Shown here piece after piece: positions 56,168 through 64,000 of a DNA stretch of 64,000 nt (the first letter of the stretch is position 1; the number at the start of each line of letters is the position of its first letter). The notes below the pieces were generated by a model. That model was not told the DNA's origin. It ran no database searches and saw only the letters and a list, made by a program, of their open reading frames with translations. The DNA is from Monocercomonoides exilis (Eukaryota > Preaxostyla > Oxymonadida > Polymastigidae), in contig LSRY02000047.1 in NCBI GenBank assembly GCA_001643675.2, forward strand, positions 434,001 to 498,000. Direction: 5' to 3'. The position numbers and the translations under genes are program-made.

Positions 56168-57469
56168 TTAAGCCATGGAAGATGCAAGATTTCCCTTGAA
56201 GTTATGTTTAACAAGTGAATTTATCCTTGGAGATAGTCTGGGAAGCAAGGCTATTTGAGACAGTGGAATCCCAGCCATCGTCAGAGCCGACAAGGTCGCC
56301 TCTTTAAGTGAGAAAGGAGGAAATTTCTGTGGGGCTCCGGCTGTCTTCATTGCCTCTCCAGCCAACCTGCGGATTCCCGATGCTGTGAGAGGTTGGAAAG
56401 ATGTGGTGTTGAGCAAAAGTTTTTGGACTTCTGCTTTTGCAGAACAGCTGTACACAGATCACGTATTGATGAAGCTGGGCATATTAATGGCATATCCGGA
56501 AGAAATGGAACTGCAATTTCTGTTCTTGTTTGTGATGTCTTCAATGCTGTATCCAAATAGACACCCTCATCTTCAAACCGAGAGTCCTTTATGCTTATCT
56601 TCTCCAACTCCGTAAACCTGCAAGCAGAGAAGAGCATTGACAACGTTATGACCTTCATTGTTTGTTCCTTAAAAGATAACAAATTGTTGGATCTCAGATC
56701 ACGATAGTATTTTAATAATTTTTTGGGTTCAAAATCTAAGGTGCAAGTTTCTTTTTCGAGTTTTCTGTTCTGCGAAAGGCACGAAACAGAATCCGAATGA
56801 TTGCAATGTTTTCATAAACGGTATTAAAAGCAAGAACAAAGAAAAAGGATACAGCGGCTCTGATCAACTACAACGAAGAAAACAAAACATCTCTATTTTT
56901 CATTGTCAAAAACACATTTGCACATTTGATATTCCACTCCGGTAAATTGTCTGATATATGCCCATGGGCACATTTCTTCCAGTGGTCTGCAAAGTGTGCA
57001 AAGCTGAATAAATACCCATCCCATGTTGTCTTAGCAATGCTAGCCTTGCACTCGTTCGCGAGCTCCACGGAAACTCCTCTTTCATGCGATGAAGGCATCC
57101 ACCATGAATTGCCTCTTTATTTGATGGATTGAGCAGGATTACTTTCATCTTCCCTGGAGGAAGACAGGCTCCCATCTTCTTCATCCATGGCCCCTCACGA
57201 AGAATGTTGGAGCTGTAATTCAATTCCAAGCTGTGGCAGTTGATCGTTCGAAGGAGGACATCCCAATTCTGACCCTTCCAGCTCGGCAGAAGTATAATCG
57301 CTCGAGCTTTCTCCATCTGAGCCTTTCGTATTACCATCGGAATCAGAGGAATCGGAGGATGTGCAAGAACATTATCAAATCTCCACAAAACTGTCAAACC
57401 ATTTTTTGCAGGTGGACTGCCCACACCACACCATCTTTCCACTTTGTGATTGCGCCAAAGCAAAAGCAT
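56168..57469 (-). pseudogene. DIRS tyrosine recombinase with connecting segment
   Basis: A connecting segment (PPIPLIPMVIRKAQMEKARA, then IILLPSWKGQNWDVLL, near 57,370-57,250) is typical of the region after RNase H in DIRS polyproteins. Then, in other frames, the recombinase N-terminus (AKTTWDGYLFSFAHFADHW, near 57,020) and the catalytic part: FSACRFTELEKISIKDSRF carries the first Arg box (near 56,630). The second box reads PPFSLKEATLSALTMAGI (near 56,340), where family members have an H-S-L-R-like string. The end reads SLVKHNF where the nucleophile Tyr is expected. Frame changes and stops add to these losses. Confidence 0.7.
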
Positions 57470-57610
57470 CGAGAATCGGTCTCACTTACAAAAGAGAAAA
57501 AACCTTTTTGAAAACTTCATCCTTTATTTCGTTGTTGCCTGCCATTTCCAATCGAGACAGCGCATCTGCTCTGTGGTTCTTTCTTCCTGGAAGATGTTGT
57601 GCTCATATTA

Positions 57611-58790
57611 TCAGATTCCTCTCCTCTGTCCATTTCCATTCTTGAATTTAACAGGACGAAGATTCTTCCCATCGTTCCAACGATTCACGTTGTAGACTAC
57701 TGAGCTGTTGTACGACCGAAGCAATAAACGAGTTATTTTGTTGTCCTGGAAAGTCTGGGCAAAATGGTGCAAAGCTAGCAAAACCGCTATCAGTTCCCTA
57801 TTATTGGACGACTGGTTGTGGACATATTTGGGAAAACTGTCATGCCAATCCAAAAGATTGTTGTTGATTCTGAATGTCGCACCCCATGCTTGTTCCGCTG
57901 CATCTGTAGTCAGAACAGCTTGAAGAATGAAAACCAAAGCTAATTCCCGATTCTTGGTCTGCCTCAATGTCCTCCTCCATTCTCTGATCTCGTTGAAGAC
58001 TGATGCATTCATCCTCATCATACCGTTCCATCCGACTGTTCTAACATTATTTTGGAACAAGAAATGCATAGCGACGAGATGAAGGGATGTGTCCGGGATG
58101 ACAAAACGAGCTGCGTTTAGCTTCCCCATCGCTGAAGCTCAGTCTATCACATAAATCTGTTTAGCTCTTATGAATAATTTCTCTCAATGCCTCAGCAGCT
58201 CTTGAAGAGAAGAACGCCTTTTTTCGCTCAATTGAACTGTTTATTTATCTGTGTTCAAAAAACCACCAAGAACACAAACTTCTGTGTTGGTTTCAGCTGA
58301 CATTTCTCTTTGTTGATGAGCAATCCTAAACTTTTTAAAAACAGAATAACTTCTTCCGAAATTTTTTTCAGTAAGCTGCAGTCTTTGTGCAACAGAATAA
58401 GATCGTCAAAGCAAGAAACTACTCTGACTTCACATCTTGCCTTTATTGCAGCTGTCACTTTCCTCATTATCTTCCAGAAAAAACAAGGTGAATCTGTAAA
58501 GCCAAATTGCATTCCTTCGAAAACAAAGTCTTGTTCTTCGAACCGAAAATGAAGAAACGGCTTCAGGTCTTCGGATACTGGTATTAAGTAATACGCCAGT
58601 GAAAGATCCAATGTTATCGCAAAGTCACTTTTTTTCATCTAACGCTTAACCGTCCGTTCGCTTTCGCATTTGAAATGCGACTTTTTCATTGAAGCATTCA
58701 GATGACGGCAATCCAGGATTTGGCGCCAGGAGCCTGACAACTTCCTGATGAGAGAGATTTTGTTCCGAAAAATGATCTGTAATGGAGGTA
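57611..58790 (-). pseudogene. DIRS reverse transcriptase and RNase H
   Basis: Reverse transcriptase blocks in order: GSWRQILDCRHLNAS (near 58,730), an in-frame TAG at about 58,639, then FAITLDLSLAYYLIPV, FVFEGMQFGFTDSPCFFWKI and VVSCFDDLILLHKD. The CFDD replaces the usual YxDD-type site. It ends LGLLINKEKCQLKPTQKFVF. A short gap with stops leads into an RNase H domain: LTTDAAEQAWGATF (first Asp), SNNRELIAVLLALHHF (Glu) and LLRSYNSSVVYNVNRW, where the usual S-D-N is S-Y-N. The block order and wording are typical of DIRS/Ngaro elements. It is inactive as it stands. Confidence 0.8.
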
Positions 58791-58989
58791 TTGTGCTGAC
58801 GATGTTTGTCTACAGTTGTTCTTTAAACACGTTTCTGAATACCAATCGCTGTTCCATGCTCATGTGCGTTGCTCCGTCCAACAGTGATTTCTTCCTCAGT
58901 GCTTCCTTTGCTTTTATGTTTGTCCATGTAGCGTGCGCTTCCTGTTTTACAAGGTTTCCTCCTTTGATCTTATCCCATTCCTCCAAAAA

Positions 58990-59479
58990 CTACGCTGTCC
59001 TGCCTCCAATCCTCTCTTGTCTCCACAAATATTTCCTGCCTCCATCGGAATGTCTTGAAGCACCCTTCTTCCAAGTCTCCCCTGCTCTTCTCTGGGAGCT
59101 TCTGAAGCGGTACTGACTTCCTGTCGTCCGGGGCCACCACCGAAAAAACTGCCTTCCGCTGAGACTTCTTGAAAACTCCACTCGATGGGTTGCTCTGTGA
59201 TAATCGTCTGTTTTTCTTGTCAATTTACTGTAAACTGCAGCTCTTTGAATTTGTTTCAATTCCAGTCTTGTCTCCTCCAATATATCCTGTTGCCTCTTCG
59301 TAAGTTATCAACAAGTTGTCTCGGTATCCAAACTGTGAAGGTCGAGAAAAAATTGAGGGAAAAGTGGAGGATGGTGAAATCATATTGAAAGAGGATATTA
59401 TTGGCCCACCACCAAGCACTGCTTGGTCAGTAGAAAGCTCAATTCCAGAAGCTGCATATGGTTGAGGAGTGATGAACAT
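58990..59479 (-). pseudogene. Leading (gag-like) region of the DIRS element
   Basis: Two overlapping open stretches, 59,479-59,225 and 59,280-58,990, in different frames. The second is Arg-rich (RVEFSRSLSGRQFFRWWPRT). I recognise no domain. The role is inferred only from position upstream of the reverse transcriptase. Confidence 0.4.
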
Positions 59480-59494
59480 TTTTGATCACTCCTC
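59464..59494. other. Perfect 10-bp hairpin at the arm junction
   Basis: GAGGAGTGAT, a loop of about 11 bases, then ATCACTCCTC, ending six bases before the right arm begins (59,500). No counterpart at the left junction. Confidence 0.6.
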
Positions 59495-59499
59495 TAGTA

Positions 59500-62400
59500 A
59501 CATGTCCCATTAAGTGACATCTCTCAATATGAAGAGAAGAATTTGAATGTCTGTTTTCTTTCTTAATGAATTGCTAATTTTTCAACATAACTTTCGATTG
59601 CATTGGAGTTTTTTATTAAAATATGAAATGCTAAAGAAGCCACAATTATAACAATTTGTTAAAAAGCACTTTTTTGAAGAAGAATTAATTATTTAGAACA
59701 AAAAAAATGCAATTTTATTAAAACTTGTAAATACATTAATTACATAAAATAAACATAGATCTTATTAAATTTAATTTTTGATTTAAAAAGAATGATCATC
59801 GTTCTGCATGGTGGCACTCTGTTCTGCCGTTCTGCTTTCATTTATATCTATTGCATCAGACATTGTCAGTACTGTGGCTCCTGCTGGAAAATGCTGGATA
59901 AACTCACGTTTCAACTGTATCAAAGTCGGTCTTTCTTCTGCCTTTTGACTTAATCCGCGCTTTACTGTAGCTTCAAAAGATGTGCCATTTATTAGTGTCT
60001 CGTTCGGCCTTTGCCCATCTTTTATCTTCTGCCCAGCTGTTTCTGCTTCATATTCTCCAAATGGGATCTGAAGAGACAAGCACTCCCACAGCATCATCCC
60101 TATCGAGAATGAGACAGATTCTTTTGTCGCTCCCATCTTCTTGTTGATCAACAGTTCTGGCGCCTTCCACCTCATGCACTCCTTTTTGAAATCATTCTCA
60201 TCCTCAAAAGCCGATGAAGGGGGAGGCGAGTCTGTAAATCTCTCACTCATCACTGAAATATCAGATGATGATGTGATGATGGTGGAAGATGAAATGGATG
60301 ATAAGTCTGAATCATCCGAAGAGAAGTCTGAATGCATGACAATGCAAATAACCATGTGTTCGGAGAACAGCACAATGTGCGGACTCAGATCGGCAAGAGA
60401 AGATAATTCATTTTCCATTTCATCAAACGAGTGAAGAGCGAGATTGGCCACCCAGAACAGGATTTGGGCAGCTGTCTGCTCTCTCTCCTGCAGAGTGCCA
60501 ATCGGCATCTCTTTTGTCTTATTCAGCCCATGAAGCAGCATGAACAACGAATCCCTCAGATCTACAATCAGCTTCTCGTGTGGAGACGAGCATGCCATTG
60601 CATCCACCAGATTCGACATGGACGAGGTGGTTGGGCATAGATCCTCCCCTCGAACAAAAGTGGAATCTGAATCAGTTGTTGAAGTGGATGAAATGGAAGG
60701 CGATGGCGTTCTCTTTCTGGACTCTTCCTCTTTCTCATCAACCTTCTCCAGCATCCATTCTGGGATCTTGTCTGAGTCTCTTCCCAGAATGTATTCAGTT
60801 GAACCACTCTCGGAGAGAAGATGCTCTGATGACTCTGAATGTTCCATATTTGTGTCATACACCCTCCTCTTGATCTTCTCTTCATTCTTCTTCTCAGCCT
60901 CCCTTTCGTCCCTTTTCCATTGTTCCTCTGGCGACATCTCCATCGTAACCATCTCGAACGCCTTCGGATCCTTTTTTATATTGTCATTCACAATCTCTTC
61001 CAGTTCTTCTGTCCTGTTTTTGGCCTTCCTCCATCGAACAATGAATATCACAAGTATAATCAGAACAAGCAAAAGAACAACTGCCATAACAATTACAATC
61101 AATGTCCAGGATGATTTTTGCTCATTTTCACTTTTGGAAAGATTCCCATTTTCTATTGGTTGAGATTCACTTCTGTTTTTCAAGATAAACGCATCAGTTT
61201 GCTTTGGAATTTCGCGACTCCCAAAAAGAATTCGAATAGATACTTCTGCTGTCTCAGGAATAAATGGAATTTCCGATATGTCTATTGCGCTGTGCACTTC
61301 TTCTTCTGAAACAAATCCGTCATCACAAAATTGATACGTCGCAATAGAGTCTGTCTCATCAATGGTTGCGATAAGCTGGAAAGATAAGTTGCAAGGAAGA
61401 AGGAGCGTTCCTTTCATTGTAAAACTGATTTCTTCTGCGCTGCGTTCACTTTCCACTTTTTCCAAAGTCGGAATGAAAAACGGAGACAGACGCTCAGATG
61501 GCACTCCTAAAAGTTCGCATCCATCATTAAGAATCCATAGCGAAGAATTAGGAAGAAGCCCATCTCCTCCCTTTAGACTTTCAATATTCAACACCCCATT
61601 TCCAGAGCAAAAAATATTACGGCGAATCGAAGGATATCTAAATATTTGCGGATCGTTATCTTCGAATTTTCCTTCAATTATAGAAACATTTCCTCCAAAA
61701 ATTGCCACTCCACCTTTGATTGAGTTTGCAAAAGTGGAATCCTTGATTTCTGCCGAACAATTTACAATACTCGCAAGCGACGCATTCCAGTAGCATATAT
61801 AGTTTTCATTGTGTTCATTATCATTGGTTTTGTTCCGTTCATATCCACCATCAATCAAACAGGAACCTAAATAAAAGTGTTGACATTTTTCACATTTCAT
61901 GATGCGTCCTCCATCTGGCATTGAACAATTACATATTGTGCTATTCTGTGCATATAATTGAGGAATATCTGAACACGAAATAATACAGCTGTCACTCGAA
62001 GCTGAAGAAACTATATTTTTGAATAATGATGCTGAAAGAGTTACGTTTCCGATCAAAGTATTTTTTTTGTCTTCAGAATTCCTTTGATAAATGTCAATAA
62101 CGCTTGCATCGGAAATGTCAATATCATTTACGCACAATCCTGTTAAAATTGAGTTGTTTTCGGATTTCCCAAGTACGATCATTGATTTTGAACAAGAAAA
62201 ACTATTAATCTCCAAGTGATTGACATGCAACATGCCATTTTCAACCACAATTATATGAGCGCCTAACAATTGCTTATCAGAAGCAATTCTTTGACCCCCA
62301 AAATCACTCGATGCTGGAGCAAGGGCACAATTATCGATATCCAAAAAACCGTTCTCCACAAAAATGAAAGAGAAACAAAAGTTGAGCAAAGAGGAGGATA

Positions 62401-64000
62401 GCAGAAATCTTATGTCAGAAACGGAACTTTGCAAATTTGTTGTGATGACATAACTTGATTCGCCTCTGTTTATGAGATTAACCGTCACATCGCAAATATT
62501 CTTTGAAAGAGACATAACACTTATTCCATCGAGTGTAATTTCTGCTTCAAGAGACGATGAGATGTCTATTAGCACTTGAGTTAATAAATCATATGTTACA
62601 TGCTTCAGGCCATAATCGATTGACAAGCAAGGAAAATTTATTTTTCCGCATTGTTTGCTATTCTCTCCACCTGCTTCAAAATTTGACGACACAACAATAC
62701 GATCGTTCTGGAACATTGTAATAAGTTCCATTAAATCAAAAGGCGTTGAGGCATGGTCTGTCTTGTCTATTCCGTAAATGGCATTTGATCTGTGATACTC
62801 ACTTTCCCGAAGATCCATCCTGAACTGGCTTTCATTGATCTGCGAAGAAAGACTAAAACATTCTATAAAAACGTCTCGTCCAATAAAAGCGGAATTTCCG
62901 CTAAACGTTGAGTTTTGGAAAAGAAAGTTTAGATCCCCAACTCCTCCAAACAAAAGATAAGTCCCTCCTCCTTTCCCGTATTCTTCACTGCAAAAGCTTT
63001 GAATTATTGATGATGACAAAAATGCGAATGACGAATATTCGCCCAGGTTTAAAAACGCCACTCCGCCTCTTTCGCTATCTCTGGACCTGCATTCTCTGAA
63101 CGAACAATTTCTGATCTGAACAATTCCTCCTTCAGATGCGGATTCCATAATACACGAGTCGTTATCGCTTCTGGAAACACCAGCAAAAGACGAATTCCCC
63201 ATAGTTATTACACAGCCAACAGCCTTGTTGATACTTGCCATTGATGAAGAATTAGCCAGACATATACACGCTTCAGTTATGTTCACATTCGATATTGCCA
63301 TTTCGTTAAAAGTGCATTCACTATTGTTTGAAACAGCAAAAATATTCTTTCCAACGTTACACGACGATACAACAAATTGCGACACGCGAAGGAACCCTTG
63401 CTGCATCAGCAGAAACGAACAATGACTTTCGGTTCCGATTGTTGCCTCTGAAGAAAAGCCACTCTGAAAAGCTTCAACAGTCCCGTTTTCATTCACAATC
63501 ACTCCGCCTTTGCTGTTCTCGAAACCCGAAGAAACAGACACAAGCAAATTCTTGATCGTCAAATATCTTGAATTGAGAAGAAATGGATCAGACTCTCCTT
63601 GATCTTTTTTAGAAAAAAGCAACGTGTGATTTTCTGCTTCGGATGTTGATGAATATCCTTCTAAAATAAAACCGCTCACGTCGTGAGCATCTTGGATTGT
63701 GGTTTTCTTGGTGATGAGCAATTGGGGAGATTGGCTTTCTTCAGTTAAATGTTGTATTCCGGCCCAAGCCGTTCTGCATGGCTCGAATTCACTCCCGCAT
63801 CTCCTCACATCAAAGCCTGCATATGCCACATATATTTTCGAGCTTTTGTACTCAACAACAAACATGAAGAGATCTGCGTCTCCAATAATAGGATCGTGCC
63901 CAGCAAAAGCATTTGCGTCATTCATGATTTCGTAATAATCGAATGCAAAAGAAGCCAGCGTCACACTCTCATTTAAATTTTTGCTTTCCAGATAAATGTT
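59500..64000 (-). repeat. Right arm of the inverted duplication (reaches window end)
   Basis: Inverse copy of 50,978-55,477, 4,501 bases within the window. Coding text and even shadow frames are the same length in both arms, except at the three homopolymer sites. The outer end is beyond 64,000. Confidence 0.95.
59783..64000 (-). CDS. Second Pmp-like receptor gene, C-terminal part, frame intact
   Basis: Open from the window edge (64,000) to TAA at 59,783-59,785: about 1,400 residues. It carries the last two beta-helix modules (heads IYVAYAGFDVRRCG and, further on, SSNFEAGGENSKQCG), the transmembrane helix (near 61,110-61,050), a cytoplasmic Glu/Lys-rich and Ser-rich tail, and the kinase-like C-lobe (RWKAPELL, IGMMLWECL, AEERPTLIQL) without visible HRD or DFG motifs. 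Run lengths here are A6, A8 and G4 where the plus copy has A5, A7 and G5, so this copy reads through. The 5' part, including whether its ectodomain equals that of the first gene, is not in the window. It is convergent with the first copy across the DIRS element. Confidence 0.85.
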   Translation of the reverse strand, partial: NIYLESKNLNESVTLASFAFDYYEIMNDANAFAGHDPIIGDADLFMFVVEYKSSKIYVAYAGFDVRRCGSEFEPCRTAWAGIQHLTEESQSPQLLITKKTTIQDAHDVSGFILEGYSSTSEAENHTLLFSKKDQGESDPFLLNSRYLTIKNLLVSVSSGFENSKGGVIVNENGTVEAFQSGFSSEATIGTESHCSFLLMQQGFLRVSQFVVSSCNVGKNIFAVSNNSECTFNEMAISNVNITEACICLANSSSMASINKAVGCVITMGNSSFAGVSRSDNDSCIMESASEGGIVQIRNCSFRECRSRDSERGGVAFLNLGEYSSFAFLSSSIIQSFCSEEYGKGGGTYLLFGGVGDLNFLFQNSTFSGNSAFIGRDVFIECFSLSSQINESQFRMDLRESEYHRSNAIYGIDKTDHASTPFDLMELITMFQNDRIVVSSNFEAGGENSKQCGKINFPCLSIDYGLKHVTYDLLTQVLIDISSSLEAEITLDGISVMSLSKNICDVTVNLINRGESSYVITTNLQSSVSDIRFLLSSSLLNFCFSFIFVENGFLDIDNCALAPASSDFGGQRIASDKQLLGAHIIVVENGMLHVNHLEINSFSCSKSMIVLGKSENNSILTGLCVNDIDISDASVIDIYQRNSEDKKNTLIGNVTLSASLFKNIVSSASSDSCIISCSDIPQLYAQNSTICNCSMPDGGRIMKCEKCQHFYLGSCLIDGGYERNKTNDNEHNENYICYWNASLASIVNCSAEIKDSTFANSIKGGVAIFGGNVSIIEGKFEDNDPQIFRYPSIRRNIFCSGNGVLNIESLKGGDGLLPNSSLWILNDGCELLGVPSERLSPFFIPTLEKVESERSAEEISFTMKGTLLLPCNLSFQLIATIDETDSIATYQFCDDGFVSEEEVHSAIDISEIPFIPETAEVSIRILFGSREIPKQTDAFILKNRSESQPIENGNLSKSENEQKSSWTLIVIVMAVVLLLVLIILVIFIVRWRKAKNRTEELEEIVNDNIKKDPKAFEMVTMEMSPEEQWKRDEREAEKKNEEKIKRRVYDTNMEHSESSEHLLSESGSTEYILGRDSDKIPEWMLEKVDEKEEESRKRTPSPSISSTSTTDSDSTFVRGEDLCPTTSSMSNLVDAMACSSPHEKLIVDLRDSLFMLLHGLNKTKEMPIGTLQEREQTAAQILFWVANLALHSFDEMENELSSLADLSPHIVLFSEHMVICIVMHSDFSSDDSDLSSISSSTIITSSSDISVMSERFTDSPPPSSAFEDENDFKKECMRWKAPELLINKKMGATKESVSFSIGMMLWECLSLQIPFGEYEAETAGQKIKDGQRPNETLINGTSFEATVKRGLSQKAEERPTLIQLKREFIQHFPAGATVLTMSDAIDINESRTAEQSATMQNDDHSF

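Larger units (their letters stand above)
55478..59499 (-). mobile_element. Decayed DIRS-type tyrosine-recombinase retroelement
   Basis: The roughly 4-kb spacer between the arms, read on the minus strand, has the DIRS order: a leading gag-like part (59,479-58,990), reverse transcriptase (about 58,790-58,255), RNase H (58,129-57,611), a connecting segment, and a tyrosine recombinase (57,098-56,168) with an acidic tail to 55,943. Every domain carries stops or frame changes. There are no long terminal direct repeats and no integrase of the DDE type. Its outer ends seem to coincide with the inner ends of the inverted duplication. Base composition is closer to the receptor genes than to the AT-rich intergenic DNA. 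Confidence 0.75.

Noticed and set aside
60540-61163. 207-codon plus-strand frame in the right arm
   Set aside because: It is antisense to the receptor tail and kinase-lobe coding sequence, and is mirrored at 53,813-54,397 in the left arm.

Overview
This window reads as nuclear DNA of a unicellular eukaryote. Intergenic DNA is very AT-rich, genes are sparse, short GT-AG introns can be seen, and decayed DNA transposons and foldback elements are everywhere. The two recognisable host gene types are a serine-homopolymer giant and giant right-handed beta-helix (chlamydial Pmp-like) receptors ending in a kinase-like lobe. That combination is best known from anaerobic metamonad flagellates, especially oxymonads (Preaxostyla). 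This placement is an inference from gene style, not from a marker gene. The long coding frames use the standard code.

Layout. 1-560 holds a broken fragment of the Pmp-like family. 560-31,100 is a transposon graveyard. It contains two PIF/Harbinger-type transposases (one long open frame, one decayed), one Tc1/mariner relic, six of the eight relics of a pogo-like DDE_1 family, a tyrosine-recombinase relic, and at least five families of non-coding inverted-repeat elements (called MITE A-E here). Two large palindromes lie at 13.9-14.9 kb and 22.0-23.2 kb. 31,142-40,265 is a multi-exon gene whose last exon alone encodes about 2,800 residues of Ser-rich and Glu/Lys-rich sequence. 40,730-42,570 is another DDE_1 relic with a MITE inside it.

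42,983-64,000 is the most interesting part. A 12.2-kb Pmp-like receptor gene runs on the + strand: signal peptide, eight beta-helix modules, a transmembrane helix, a cytoplasmic tail and a degenerate kinase lobe. Its last 4.2 kb plus 3' flank is repeated in inverted orientation at 59,500-64,000, and the copies appear nearly identical. The differences I found are three single-base changes in homopolymer length. They break the + copy but not the - copy, which stays open to the window edge. About 4 kb between the arms is a decayed DIRS-type retroelement (reverse transcriptase, RNase H, tyrosine recombinase). Short inverted and direct copies of the arm ends lie at its 3' side, as in the terminal and internal complementary repeats of DIRS elements.

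The two receptor genes are therefore arranged tail to tail around a recombinase-encoding retroelement. Their shared tails could let different ectodomains be exchanged by inversion or gene conversion. That is a hypothesis; the ectodomain of the second gene lies outside the window. I saw no rRNA, tRNA or CRISPR array.
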